DNA of 64,000 nt. Origin: Clostridiales bacterium (lineage in GTDB: Bacteria > Bacillota > Clostridia > Christensenellales > Borkfalkiaceae). The position numbers and the translations under genes are program-made. The stretch lies in assembly GCA_015055805.1 (NCBI GenBank), contig SVHN01000002.1:145138-209137 (forward strand). The letters run 5' to 3'. A model generated the notes under the pieces. That model had not been told where the DNA came from. It searched no databases and worked only from the letters and a program-made list of their open reading frames with translations. Of the stretch, positions 29,611 to 39,796 are shown piece by piece; the stretch's first letter is position 1, and each line of letters starts with the position of its first letter.

Positions 29611-29757
29611 TTTTCATTTCTCCTATAAAAAAGTTATTACCCGACCACTTTATCACGATAAAGTGATAAAGCAATCGAGTAACCATATTATACTAATATT
29701 TTGTTATTTAGTAAAGCGATTTTAAGCGGAATTTACAAAAAAGCCAATTTTTTGTTA

Positions 29758-30726
29758 TTAACCGAAGATTTTCGAGTTAATATCACCCTTTAATAGGGTT
29801 TCGGCTTTAGAATCGGTTACCGAAACGAATTTTGCAGACTTCATACTAGCGTAGGTAGAAAACTTTTCAGCGTCAGTAGCTTTAACAACTATTGCCGTTG
29901 AATTTGTAAGGAAAGGTACGGTAAAGTCAAAATCGTCCGAGCCGATAGAGTCTTTAGTAAAGTTTCCAAACAAAACGTCTACCGTGCCGTCTTCGATAGC
30001 GGTTTTTCTATCGTCCCACTTAACGTTTTCAAAGGTATAGGGGTTAGTACCGCTAAACTTATAAACCGAACAAATCGATTTAGTTATAAGAGAGTGGATA
30101 CCGTCGTAACCGCCGTAATGTCCCACTTCTACGAAGGGAAGAATTTGGATATTACCAGTAGCGTTTCCTTCTGCGGTAAATCCAACTTTAAGTTGATTGA
30201 GTTTTGTCCAGTCCGAACCGCTTTCAGGCGCGGTATCGAATTTAACGGTGGGTTCGCTTATAGTCAATAAACGGCTTGACATACCGAAGTGACCTGCGAT
30301 ATCAGCTAAGTTGTATTCAACTTCGTCTTTATTGTTAAGTTCAATTTTTTGTTTATTCTGTTGCATCTCGTAAAGTGCAGCGGTAATATATTCGTCTATA
30401 TTCGAGCCTTTTTTGCAAGCGGCAACGATTTGTTCGTCGGCAAAAGTGAAATCTTTACCAGTAAGTATGGTAAGTTCGCTATGACCTAAGGCGTTAATGT
30501 AGTAGTTAGCGAAACTAGCGTCAACTACCGCGATATCCGCGCCCTGAGCAAGTTCGTCCAAAGCCGCCGACCAAGAAAGAACGCCGTTATAAGTCATAGA
30601 AGTAGGTTCTTCGGGTTGGGGTTGTTCTTTTTCACCGCACCCAACGAGAGAAAAGCAAGATATAAGACCAAGTACGAGCGCAATGAAAAGTGTAAATAAT
30701 TTTTTCATATAAATCTCCTTATGCAA
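29758..30726 (-). CDS. Second substrate-binding-like lipoprotein with the same permuted order, divergent ligand motifs
   Basis: Lipobox SLVGCG. C-lobe-like ALDELAQGADIAVVDASFANYYI...ADIAGHFGM precedes KLNQLKVGFTAEGN...VKWDDRKTAIEDGTVDVLFGNFT. Probable start MKKLFT. Confidence 0.75.
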   Translation of the reverse strand: MHKEIYMKKLFTLFIALVLGLISCFSLVGCGEKEQPQPEEPTSMTYNGVLSWSAALDELAQGADIAVVDASFANYYINALGHSELTILTGKDFTFADEQIVAACKKGSNIDEYITAALYEMQQNKQKIELNNKDEVEYNLADIAGHFGMSSRLLTISEPTVKFDTAPESGSDWTKLNQLKVGFTAEGNATGNIQILPFVEVGHYGGYDGIHSLITKSICSVYKFSGTNPYTFENVKWDDRKTAIEDGTVDVLFGNFTKDSIGSDDFDFTVPFLTNSTAIVVKATDAEKFSTYASMKSAKFVSVTDSKAETLLKGDINSKIFG

Positions 30727-30891
30727 ACATTATTATATATAATAATATATTTAGGGCTATAAATCAAGTTGAAAATTTGACCTAAAATTATGAAAGTTTG
30801 ACATTTTGGCAAATAAGAGTAAAAAGCCGGCAAAAAACCAGCAAAAAAAGGGCAACCACAAGATTGCCCTTTTCGTTCATAAAACTATGAA

Positions 30892-33800
30892 TTATTTGTC
30901 TGCAAGATTTTTATAAGTGTTAAGTCTTACCTTGCTGTCTTTCTCGGTCTTCTCGAAGAGTTTTTCTGCGAGTTCGGGACGCGCTTTCATAAGTGATGCG
31001 TATCTGGTTTCGCCAAGTAAGAACGACTTATAATCCCCAGTCGGCTCTTTAGAATCGAGCGTGAAAGGATTCTTTCCTTCGTCGATAGCAGTCGGGTTAT
31101 AACGATATAACTGCCAGTAACCGCAATCAACAGCCTTCTTCTCTTCTTCCTGAGATTTGGTCATATTGATACCGTGGTTGATACAGGGCGCGTAGCAGAT
31201 AATGAGTGACGGTCCGTCGTACTTTTCAGCCTCAACGAGCGCGTTCATAAGCTGCTGTTTATTAGAACCCATAGAGCATTGTGCAACGTAAACGTAGCCG
31301 TAGCTCATAGCCATCATACCTAAGTCTTTCTTCTTAATTCTCTTACCAGCTGCTGCGAATTTTGCAACAGAACCAGTAGGAGTAGATTTACTTGCTTGTC
31401 CACCGGTATTTGAGTAAACTTCGGTGTCGAGAACGAGAACGTTTACGTTTTCGCCTGATGCAAGAACGTGGTCAAGACCGCCGTAACCGATATCGTAAGC
31501 CCAGCCGTCACCACCGAAGATCCAGATAGAAGGTTTAACTAAGCAGTCAAGGTTACCCTTAATATAATCAAGACCGTCAGCCGATTCTTTAGCGATAGCC
31601 GCTTTAACCATTTCGGCAGCAACCTTGCTCTTCTCAGCGTCGTTTTTGTCGTTGAGCCAAGCTTCAAACGCAGCCTTGGTGTCAGCGTTTACTTTATCTA
31701 TAGTCGCTTTCATATCTTCTTCGATCTTAGCGCGACGAGCGTTCATAGCAAGGTTCATACCGTAACCAAATTCTGCGTTGTCTTCAAACAAGCTGTTTGC
31801 CCAAGCAGGACCTTTGCCTTCTTTATTTTTGGTGTAAGGACAAGTCGGAGCAGAACCGCCGTAGATAGACGAACAACCCGTAGCGTTAGCAACGATCATT
31901 CTGTCGCCGAAGAGCTGAGTAACAACCTTAACGTATGGCGTTTCACCACAGCCTGCGCATGCGCCCGAGAACTCGAAGAGAGGTTTGCTGAACTGGCTAC
32001 CTTTAACGGTAGTAGGTTTGCAACCGGGGCAAGCCGAAACGTTTACTTCGGGAAGAGTTTCGCTGAACTCGTAGTTTACGGTTTCTTCGTTTACGAGTGA
32101 TCCGAACGGAACCATCGTGAGTGCTTTTTCTTTTGAAGGACAGATATCAGCGCAAACGCCGCACCCCATACAGTCAAGGGGTGAAACTTGAATTCTGAAT
32201 TCATAACCCTTGTTACCAACCATTGCCTTAGTAGCAAAGCTTGCGGGTTTATTTTCGCCTTCTTTAACGATAGCAGGTCTAATACATGCGTGCGGACATA
32301 CGAAAGCGCATTGGTTACATTGAATACACTTAGATTCGTCCCACTTAGGAATATTAACCGCAACACCACGTTTTTCATACTTAGTAGTACCCGTGGGAAC
32401 AGAACCGTCAGCGTTAAACGCAGATGACGGAAGTTTGTCGCCTTCGAGAACGAGTATGGGGTGAACGATATCCTTAAAGTATTTGTTATCAGCAACGGCA
32501 GCCATAGGTGCGCCCTCGGTAGTAGTTTTCCACGATTCGGGAACGTCAATCTTAACGAGGTTAGCCGCAGCTGAGTCAATAGCGTTGTAGTTCATTTGAA
32601 CGATAGCGTCGCCTTTCTTAGCAAAGGACTTGTAAGCCATCTTCTTCATGTAATCAACAGCTTCTTCGTAGGGGATAATGTTAGCAACCTTGAAGAACGC
32701 AGACTGTAAAATAGTGTTGGTTCTTCCACGAAGGCCTAATTCTGCTGCAATCTTAATAGCGTCGATAACGTAGAGCGAAATGTTCTTGTTAGCGATATCG
32801 TTTTTAACGAAAGCAGGAAGAACGCTTTCAAGTTCAGCCGCAGTTTTTGCGGAAGTATTGAAAAGGAAAGTACCGTTTTTCTTGATATCGCCGGTCATGT
32901 TATAACGGGTGATATAAGACGGGTTGGAGCATTGAACGAAGTCAGCAGCGTCGATTAAATAAGCCGACTGAATCGGGGTATCGCCGAAACGGAGGTGAGA
33001 AACGGTTATACCGCCGGATTTCTTACTGTCGTAGAAGAAGTAACCCTGAACGTATTTATCGGTATGGTCACCTATAATCTTAATAGAGTTCTTGTTTGCG
33101 CCGACAGTACCGTCAGAACCTAAGCCCCAGAATTTGCAGGAGATAGTTCCAGTGGGAGCAGCGTCGTATTTTTCAGAGAAATCCAAAGAGGTGTTGGTAA
33201 TATCGTCGTAGATACCAACGGTGAAGTGGTTTTTGGGTTCAGCCTGTTCAAGGTTTTTGTAAACGGCGTAGATCATGGACGGATTAAATTCTTTGCTACC
33301 AAGACCGTATCTTCCGCCGACAACTTTAATGTCGGTCATACCCTTTTCAAGGAGAGCCGAGCAAACGTCGAGATACAAGGGTTCGCCGAGCGAGCCAGCC
33401 TCTTTGGTTCTGTCGAGAACGGCGATTTTCTTAACCGTTTTGGGAAGAGCGTTTACAAAATAATCGATAGCGAACGGACGATAAAGTCTAACTTTCAAAA
33501 GACCGACCTTGTGTCCTTCAGCGTTCATCTTGTTAATGGTTTCTTCAACAGCGTCAGCACCGCTACCCATCAAAACGACAACGTTTTCAGCATCGGGAGC
33601 ACCGACGTAGTCGAACAAGTGATAATTTCTGCCCGTGAGCTTATTAACCTTGTCCATCATTTCCTGAACGATAGCAGGAGTAGCCTCGTAGTACTTGTTA
33701 GCCGTTTCTCTGTTCTGGAAGTAGATATCAGAGTTCTGAGCAGTACCTTTCTGAACGGGGTGTTCGGGGTTAAGAGCGCGAGCGCGGAAGTCTTCGATAT

Positions 33801-34389
33801 CTTTCATATCGACGAGAGCTTTCATATCTTCGTAGTCTATAACGTCAATCTTAGAAACTTCGTGGCTGGTTCTGAAACCGTCGAAGAAGTGAAGGAAAGG
33901 AACTTTCGCTTTCAAGGTAGAAAGGTGAGAAACGAGTGCCAAGTCCATAACTTCCTGAACGGAGTTAGAAGCGAGCATAGCAAAACCGGTCTGGCGGCAA
34001 GCCATAACGTCTGCGTGGTCACCGAAGATATTGAGAGCGTGAGCAGCGAGAGCTCTTGCGCTGACGTGGAAAACCGTGGGAAGAAGTTCTCCCGCGATTT
34101 TATACATGTTCGGGATCATAAGGAGCAAGCCTTGGCTTGCGGTGTAAGTAGTGGTAAGCGCACCTGCAACGAGTGAGCCGTGAACTGCGCCGGCAGCACC
34201 TGCTTCGGACTGCATTTCTGCAAGGCGAAGGGGTTGACCGAACATATTCACTCTGCCTGCGGCAGACCACTCGTCTGCAACTTCAGCCATCGGCGAAGAG
34301 GGGGTTATCGGGTAGATAGCCGCAACTTCCGAGAAGGCGTAGGCGACGTGGCTGGCGGCGGTATTGCCGTCAATGGTCAATTTTTTCAT
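30892..34389 (-). CDS. nifJ: Pyruvate:ferredoxin (flavodoxin) oxidoreductase
   Basis: MKKLTIDGNTAASHVAYAFSEVAAIYPITPSSPMAE, two CxxCxxCxxxCP clusters, GGDGWAYDIGYGGLDHVLASGENVNVLVLDTEVYSNTGGQ. Start placed at 34389 after ggagg; upstream ORF extension rejected. Confidence 0.97.
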   Translation of the reverse strand: MKKLTIDGNTAASHVAYAFSEVAAIYPITPSSPMAEVADEWSAAGRVNMFGQPLRLAEMQSEAGAAGAVHGSLVAGALTTTYTASQGLLLMIPNMYKIAGELLPTVFHVSARALAAHALNIFGDHADVMACRQTGFAMLASNSVQEVMDLALVSHLSTLKAKVPFLHFFDGFRTSHEVSKIDVIDYEDMKALVDMKDIEDFRARALNPEHPVQKGTAQNSDIYFQNRETANKYYEATPAIVQEMMDKVNKLTGRNYHLFDYVGAPDAENVVVLMGSGADAVEETINKMNAEGHKVGLLKVRLYRPFAIDYFVNALPKTVKKIAVLDRTKEAGSLGEPLYLDVCSALLEKGMTDIKVVGGRYGLGSKEFNPSMIYAVYKNLEQAEPKNHFTVGIYDDITNTSLDFSEKYDAAPTGTISCKFWGLGSDGTVGANKNSIKIIGDHTDKYVQGYFFYDSKKSGGITVSHLRFGDTPIQSAYLIDAADFVQCSNPSYITRYNMTGDIKKNGTFLFNTSAKTAAELESVLPAFVKNDIANKNISLYVIDAIKIAAELGLRGRTNTILQSAFFKVANIIPYEEAVDYMKKMAYKSFAKKGDAIVQMNYNAIDSAAANLVKIDVPESWKTTTEGAPMAAVADNKYFKDIVHPILVLEGDKLPSSAFNADGSVPTGTTKYEKRGVAVNIPKWDESKCIQCNQCAFVCPHACIRPAIVKEGENKPASFATKAMVGNKGYEFRIQVSPLDCMGCGVCADICPSKEKALTMVPFGSLVNEETVNYEFSETLPEVNVSACPGCKPTTVKGSQFSKPLFEFSGACAGCGETPYVKVVTQLFGDRMIVANATGCSSIYGGSAPTCPYTKNKEGKGPAWANSLFEDNAEFGYGMNLAMNARRAKIEEDMKATIDKVNADTKAAFEAWLNDKNDAEKSKVAAEMVKAAIAKESADGLDYIKGNLDCLVKPSIWIFGGDGWAYDIGYGGLDHVLASGENVNVLVLDTEVYSNTGGQASKSTPTGSVAKFAAAGKRIKKKDLGMMAMSYGYVYVAQCSMGSNKQQLMNALVEAEKYDGPSLIICYAPCINHGINMTKSQEEEKKAVDCGYWQLYRYNPTAIDEGKNPFTLDSKEPTGDYKSFLLGETRYASLMKARPELAEKLFEKTEKDSKVRLNTYKNLADK

Positions 34390-34597
34390 TATACTAAATC
34401 CTCCGTAAATGATATTATTAAATAAATTTAACAGTACTATTATACATATTGAAAGGCAAATAGTCAACGCAAAACAAAAAATTTTTCGGATAAATTAATT
34501 TAATCTAGTAAAAGCCGTCTTTCTTTTAGTTGATTGCTTGTAAAAATTTTGCGGTTGTGGTAAAATACACTTATTCGACCAACGCGTGGAGAGATAA

Positions 34598-35431
34598 ATG
34601 TCATTATTAAAAGCGGAAAACGTAAGTTTTTCATACGACAAACGAATAAAGGTGGTAAAGAACGTTTCCCTAGCGGTAGAAGAAGGAGAGAGCGTAGCCA
34701 TTATAGGTCACAACGGCAGCGGCAAAAGCACGCTAGCCAAACTTTTTAACGCACTCATCTGCCCCGACCAAGGAAAAATTACCGTCGACGGATTTTGTTC
34801 GGACGACAAAAAATCCCTTTTCGAGATAAGGAAAAGGGTGGGTGTCGTTTTCCAAAACCCCGATAACCAGTTAGTCGCGTCTATCGTTGAAGACGACGTG
34901 GCGTTCGGACCGGAAAATCTAGGCGTTAAGCGCGAAGAGATAGGTCAAAGAATAGACTTTGCGCTCGCTGCGGTAGGTATGGAAAAGTTCCGTTATTCTT
35001 CACCGACAAGATTGTCGGGCGGACAAAAACAAAGGATTGCCATTGCAGGCGTTTTGGCATTAATGCCCAAAATCTTGGTGCTTGACGAGTCGACCGCTAT
35101 GCTTGACCCCAAGGGCAGAAAGGAAGTTCTTGCCGTTGCGGAAAAACTTAACAAAGAACATAACGTCACGGTTATCAACATAACCCACTATATGGACGAA
35201 GTAGTGCGTGCCGACAAGGTTTACGTCGTAAACGACGGAGAAATCGTTTTGAGCGGAACGCCGAACGAGATATTTAAAGAAAAAGACTTGCTCAAAACTT
35301 GCGGTCTAGAATTACCGCTTGCCGCTATCGTTGCGGACAAGCTTATAGAGTGCGGTGTAAATTTACCACAAGGTATTTTGACCGAAGAGCAGTTAGCGGA
35401 GGAATTATGCGCATTGAAACGGAAAATTTAA
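34598..35431 (+). CDS. ecfA1: Energy-coupling factor transporter ATPase EcfA1
   Basis: GHNGSGKSTLAKLFNAL, VFQNPDNQLVASIVEDDVAFGPENLG, LSGGQKQRIAIAGVLA. Confidence 0.95.
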   Translation: MSLLKAENVSFSYDKRIKVVKNVSLAVEEGESVAIIGHNGSGKSTLAKLFNALICPDQGKITVDGFCSDDKKSLFEIRKRVGVVFQNPDNQLVASIVEDDVAFGPENLGVKREEIGQRIDFALAAVGMEKFRYSSPTRLSGGQKQRIAIAGVLALMPKILVLDESTAMLDPKGRKEVLAVAEKLNKEHNVTVINITHYMDEVVRADKVYVVNDGEIVLSGTPNEIFKEKDLLKTCGLELPLAAIVADKLIECGVNLPQGILTEEQLAEELCALKRKI

Positions 35432-36279
35432 GTTACGTTTATAGCCAGAGTTCCAAAGCTCTTGCAGTACACGCCCTAAGCGGTGTTTCACTCACCATTG
35501 AAGAAGGTGATTTTTTCGGCATAATCGGGCATACGGGCAGCGGAAAATCCACTTTCGTTCAGCACCTTAACGGTCTTATCAAGATAGGCAAAAACTGTGG
35601 CGGTATTAAGATAGGCGAATACGACTTAGCCGACAAAAAATGCGACTTTAAGTCGTTAAGAGCCAAGGTCGGCATGGTATTTCAGTACCCCGAACAGCAA
35701 CTGTTTGCAGAAACGGTTAGAGAAGATGTGGCGTTCGGACTGAGAAACTTTAATAAAGATATATCCGAACAAGAAATCGAATCAAGAGTAAGAGAGTCGA
35801 TAGAACTTGTTGGACTAAACTACGACAGAATAAAGAATAAATCGCCGTTTGAACTCTCAGGCGGTCAAAAACGCAGGGTAGCAATAGCGGGAGTTATCGT
35901 CACAAGACCGGAAATTTTGGTGCTTGACGAGCCAGCCGCAGGGCTTGACCCCGTTGGAAAACGCGAGTTTTTATCGCTGTTAAAAAGATTGCATAAGTCG
36001 TTTGTAAGAACGATAATTTTAGTGTCGCACGATATGAATATCGTATCCGAAAACTGCACTAGAGCGGCAATATTTTCAGGCGGAAAAGTTTTGTCGGTCG
36101 GAACGCCCAAAGAGATTTTTTCCGACCACGAAAAACTTAAAAGTTTAGGGCTTGACGTACCTGTAACTGCATACTTAGAAAAAGCCTTAAAAACGGTCGG
36201 GATAGATACGGATAGCGACCTTACGGTGGACGGATTTATCGACGCTTACTTAAATCAATGCGCGGAGGTGGACGAGTGA
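35407..36279 (+). CDS. ecfA2: Energy-coupling factor transporter ATPase EcfA2
   Basis: Start ATGCGCATTGAAACG after ggagg; GHTGSGKSTFVQHLNGL, VFQYPEQQLFAETVREDVAFG. Confidence 0.95.
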   Translation: MRIETENLSYVYSQSSKALAVHALSGVSLTIEEGDFFGIIGHTGSGKSTFVQHLNGLIKIGKNCGGIKIGEYDLADKKCDFKSLRAKVGMVFQYPEQQLFAETVREDVAFGLRNFNKDISEQEIESRVRESIELVGLNYDRIKNKSPFELSGGQKRRVAIAGVIVTRPEILVLDEPAAGLDPVGKREFLSLLKRLHKSFVRTIILVSHDMNIVSENCTRAAIFSGGKVLSVGTPKEIFSDHEKLKSLGLDVPVTAYLEKALKTVGIDTDSDLTVDGFIDAYLNQCAEVDE

Positions 36280-37106
36280 AAGACGTAGCCTTCGGACAAT
36301 ATTATCCCGCCGAATCGTTCGTCCACAAGATGGACGCAAGAGTAAAAATATTGGCGGTTATCGCGTATATGGTCGCGGTATTTTTGGTCAAATCCGTACC
36401 ATATCAATTCTTGGGTTTTGCAGCGTGCTTACTGTTCGTTATGATTGCAACGGCGGTGGCAAAAGTTCCCTTTTTAAGGGTGCTAAAAAGCATAAAAGCC
36501 ATACTGTTTTTCGTCGTATTATCCGCCGTTTTGCAGTTGTTTTTTAACACTTCGGGAACGCTCGTATTCGAGTGGAAATTCATTAAGATTTATAACGGTG
36601 GCTTACTTAACGCCGCGTTCATTATCGCTAGGATAACGCTGATAGTTTTGGGTGCGTCAATTCTTACTTTGACCACTTCACCCGTAGAGATTGCCGACGG
36701 AATAGAAAGCCTACTTTATCCCCTAAAATGGATAAAATTCCCCGTACATGAATTCGCGCTTATAATGAGTATCGCGCTAAGGTTTATACCTACGCTTTTG
36801 GACGAAACGGATAGGATTATAAAAGCGCAAAAAGCAAGGGGCGCAGACTTTGAAAGTGGCAATATTTTTAAGCGTGCAAAAGCACTTATTCCCGTGCTTA
36901 TACCGCTGCTTATAAGTTCGTTTAGAAGAGCCGACGAACTTGCAGACGCTATGGATGCAAGATGCTATTCGGGCAGTAAATGCCGTACCAAATATAAAAA
37001 GATGAAACTCACTTGGCGCGACCTTATAGGAACGCTTGTTATCGGCGGACTTATAACGGGCGTCGTGCTACTAAATAACAGCGGTCTTTTGGCGGTGGTT
37101 ATATGA
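36276..37106 (+). CDS. ecfT: Energy-coupling factor transporter transmembrane protein EcfT
   Basis: GTG start overlapping ecfA2 stop; FVHKMDARVKIL, KARGADFESG, RADELADAMDARCYSG. Confidence 0.93.
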   Translation: MKDVAFGQYYPAESFVHKMDARVKILAVIAYMVAVFLVKSVPYQFLGFAACLLFVMIATAVAKVPFLRVLKSIKAILFFVVLSAVLQLFFNTSGTLVFEWKFIKIYNGGLLNAAFIIARITLIVLGASILTLTTSPVEIADGIESLLYPLKWIKFPVHEFALIMSIALRFIPTLLDETDRIIKAQKARGADFESGNIFKRAKALIPVLIPLLISSFRRADELADAMDARCYSGSKCRTKYKKMKLTWRDLIGTLVIGGLITGVVLLNNSGLLAVVI

Positions 37107-37837
37107 AAATAATTCTTACCGTCAGTTACGACGGAACAGACTACTGCGGTTGGCAAATTCAGCCCAAAGGCGACAGCATACAACAGCGATTGCAAGACGC
37201 CGTTAAGGCGGTTACGGGCGAAACGGTAAAGGTTACGGGTAGTGGCAGAACGGACGCAGGCGTTCACGCGGCAGGTCAAGTTGCTCATTTTGATACCGAG
37301 AGCGATATTAAGCCCGAAAAGTTTGCACGCGCGCTGAACGCGCATTTACCGTGCAGTATAAGGGTAACCGAAAGTAGGATAGGGGACGAAAATTTTAACG
37401 CTTGCACTTCTGCAAAAAGGAAAACCTACGAATATTCGCTGTATTACTGTGACGTTGAACTTCCATTAAAAGAGCGGTATTCTTATCGCTTGATAAAAAA
37501 ACCCGATATTTCAGCAATGAAAAAGGGCGCAGAAATTTTCGTTGGCGAACACGATTTTAAGTGTTTTAACGCAAGCCGTGGCGGTGCAAAAACCACCGTG
37601 CGCACTATATATTCTATTGATATAACGGAAAGTAACGGCGATATAAAAATTGCCGTGTGCGGAAACGGATTTTTATATAATATGGTCAGAACCTTGGTGG
37701 GAACGCTCATTGACTACGCCGACGGCAAGACCGATAAAGAAAGGCTAGAAAAAGCCTTAAAGACGGGCGAACGCGCGCTTTTAGGAAAAACTGTCCCGGC
37801 AAAAGGGCTGTGCCTAAAAGAAGTTGAATATCAGTAA
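37103..37837 (+). CDS. truA: tRNA pseudouridine synthase A
   Basis: VSYDGTDYCGWQIQPKGDSIQQRL, GSGRTDAGVHAAGQVAHF. Confidence 0.97.
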   Translation: MKIILTVSYDGTDYCGWQIQPKGDSIQQRLQDAVKAVTGETVKVTGSGRTDAGVHAAGQVAHFDTESDIKPEKFARALNAHLPCSIRVTESRIGDENFNACTSAKRKTYEYSLYYCDVELPLKERYSYRLIKKPDISAMKKGAEIFVGEHDFKCFNASRGGAKTTVRTIYSIDITESNGDIKIAVCGNGFLYNMVRTLVGTLIDYADGKTDKERLEKALKTGERALLGKTVPAKGLCLKEVEYQ

Positions 37838-37847
37838 GGAGAAAAAT

Positions 37848-38618
37848 ATGTACAGAGCGCAACCAGAAAGAATAGGCAGACTGAAACAGCCTTGGAAAGG
37901 CAAGATTAATCCGTTTAAGATTATTGACGGCGTTTATTTCGTTGGAACGTATCAAGCAAGTAGTCATTTACTCGACACGGGCGACGGTTTAATTTTATTT
38001 GACACAGGCTATGAAAACACTACTTATTTAGTGTTAAATTCCATACACCAACTCGGCTTTGACGTCAAGGATATAAAATACATAGTAAACACGCATTGGC
38101 ACGGCGATCATACCGAAGGTACTGCGCCGATAGCAGATCTTTCGGGCGCAAAGACGGTTATAGGAAGAAAAGACGCTGAAAAGGCAAAGCAGTATTTTGA
38201 TCCCGATATTATCGTTAAGGACGGCGACAGCATAACGCTAGGAAACGTCACCGTAAGGTTTATGGAAACGCCGGGGCATACCGAAGGCACGATATCGTTC
38301 CTATTTGAAAAAGAGCACGACGGCAAGAAATACTTAGTGGGAAGTTTTGGCGGCGCAGGCGCGAATACTCTAAGGAAAGATACCGTAGAGTTTGACGGCG
38401 CAAGGGAAATGTATTTAGACTCAATAGCGCGCCTAAAAAAATGCGACGTGGACGTGTTTTTAGGTAATCATTGTTGGAACAACGATACCGAGAGAAGATA
38501 CCAAGAAATGGTAAAGACGGGCAAAAACACCTTTATCGACAAGACGGCGTGGACTGAGTTTTTGGATTATTGCGAAGATCGCGTACTTAAAATTCTTCAA
38601 GCCGAGAAAAATTTATAA
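37848..38618 (+). CDS. MBL-fold metallo-hydrolase (beta-lactamase-like)
   Basis: THWHGDHTEG, ETPGHTEGTISFLF; class B3-like overall pattern. Confidence 0.88.
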   Translation: MYRAQPERIGRLKQPWKGKINPFKIIDGVYFVGTYQASSHLLDTGDGLILFDTGYENTTYLVLNSIHQLGFDVKDIKYIVNTHWHGDHTEGTAPIADLSGAKTVIGRKDAEKAKQYFDPDIIVKDGDSITLGNVTVRFMETPGHTEGTISFLFEKEHDGKKYLVGSFGGAGANTLRKDTVEFDGAREMYLDSIARLKKCDVDVFLGNHCWNNDTERRYQEMVKTGKNTFIDKTAWTEFLDYCEDRVLKILQAEKNL

Positions 38619-38628
38619 TAGTAAAACA

Positions 38629-38668
38629 AAAAGGCGCAAGACACAAGATGTTGTGCCTTTTTTGTTTT
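38629..38668 (+). terminator. Intrinsic terminator after MBL-fold gene
   Basis: aaggcgcaagacacaagatgttgtgccttttttgttttt. Confidence 0.75.
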
Positions 38669-38724
38669 TTGTCAAAAAATTAAAGAAATTAGTGAAAAAC
38701 TGTGTAAAATCTTGTGAAAAACGC

Positions 38725-38753
38725 TTGACTTAATACCCAAAATATTTTAATAT
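38725..38753 (+). promoter_or_regulatory. Promoter of rplM-rpsI
   Basis: TTGACT, 17 bp spacer, TAATAT. Confidence 0.7.
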
Positions 38754-38760
38754 ATTTAGG

Positions 38761-38880
38761 CGTTTATAAGGCAAAGTTCGGTTTTTTCGGGATTAGCCCT
38801 CCCAAAATCCGCCCGTATTCGTGTTAAGGCGGAATATCAAACGGCGGCTTTATAACATTAATTATAAAAAATCAAGGAGA
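38761..38880 (+). promoter_or_regulatory. Candidate rplM (L13) leader RNA
   Basis: GC-richer structured 5' UTR (gttcggttttttcgggattagccctcccaaaatccgcccgtattcgtgttaaggcgg) between promoter and RBS. L13 leaders are known in Firmicutes; covariance match not tested. Confidence 0.4.
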
Positions 38881-38887
38881 ATTCACA

Positions 38888-39319
38888 ATGAAGACTTATA
38901 TGGCTCACGCAGAAAACGTGGACAGAAAGTGGTACGTTGTTGATGCTGAAGGCGTTGTTCTAGGTAGACTCGCTTCCAAAGTCGCAGCTATTCTTCGCGG
39001 TAAGAATAAGCCCACCTTCACCCCTAACGTTGACACGGGCGATTTCGTTATTATCGTTAATTGCGACAAGGTCGTATTAACCGGTAAGAAACTCGAAAAG
39101 AAATATTACAGATACCACACCGGACATATCGGTGGACTTAAATCCATACAGTACAAAACTCTTATGGAAAACAAAGCGGACGTAGCAGTTTACGAAGCAG
39201 TTAAAGGCATGCTTCCCAAGAACAGCTTAGGTCGCAAAATGCTCACCAAACTTAAGGTTTATAGAGGTGCTGAACACAATCATCAGGCTCAAAAACCCGA
39301 AGTTATTAAATTGGTGTAA
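38888..39319 (+). CDS. rplM: 50S ribosomal protein uL13
   Basis: [39 protein letters not shown]. Confidence 0.98.
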   Translation: MKTYMAHAENVDRKWYVVDAEGVVLGRLASKVAAILRGKNKPTFTPNVDTGDFVIIVNCDKVVLTGKKLEKKYYRYHTGHIGGLKSIQYKTLMENKADVAVYEAVKGMLPKNSLGRKMLTKLKVYRGAEHNHQAQKPEVIKLV

Positions 39320-39331
39320 TGAGGTGTAATT

Positions 39332-39745
39332 ATGGCAAAAGCAACCAGTAAAAAGAAAGTTCAATATTGGGGAACCGGCAGAAGAAAGAAGGCAATCGCA
39401 AGAGTACGCCTTATCCCTGCAGGTGACGGCACTATCGTAATCAACGGCAAGAGTCTTGACGAATACTTCGGTCTTGACACTTTGAAGTTTATCGTTCGTC
39501 AACCGTTGGTATTAGTTGACGTTGCAGCAAAGTATGACGTTGCAGTAAACGTAGTAGGCGGTGGATTTACCGGTCAAGCAGGCGCAATCAGACACGGTAT
39601 TGCTCGCGCACTTTTACAGGCAGAGCCCGAAACCAGAGCAGCATTAAAGAAAGCAGGCTTCTTAACCAGAGATTCCAGAATGAAGGAAAGAAAGAAGTAC
39701 GGCTTAAAGAAAGCTCGTCGTGCTCCACAATTCTCAAAGAGATAA
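39332..39745 (+). CDS. rpsI: 30S ribosomal protein uS9
   Basis: [16 protein letters not shown]...[24 protein letters not shown]. Confidence 0.98.
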   Translation: MAKATSKKKVQYWGTGRRKKAIARVRLIPAGDGTIVINGKSLDEYFGLDTLKFIVRQPLVLVDVAAKYDVAVNVVGGGFTGQAGAIRHGIARALLQAEPETRAALKKAGFLTRDSRMKERKKYGLKKARRAPQFSKR

Positions 39746-39796
39746 TTGTTTCAAACAAAACTACAAGCCATTGGATTTCCAATGGCTTTTGTTTTT

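Noticed and set aside
33226-34176. 316-aa ORF on + strand antisense to PFOR
   Set aside because: Fully inside the well-supported nifJ gene; low-complexity translation without family motifs; explained by codon bias on the opposite strand.
34390-34467. N-terminal extension of PFOR in the ORF track (MTICLSICIIVLLNLF...)
   Set aside because: The canonical PFOR start MKKLTIDGNTAASH with a good ggagg RBS is at 34389; the extension covers the promoter/5' UTR.
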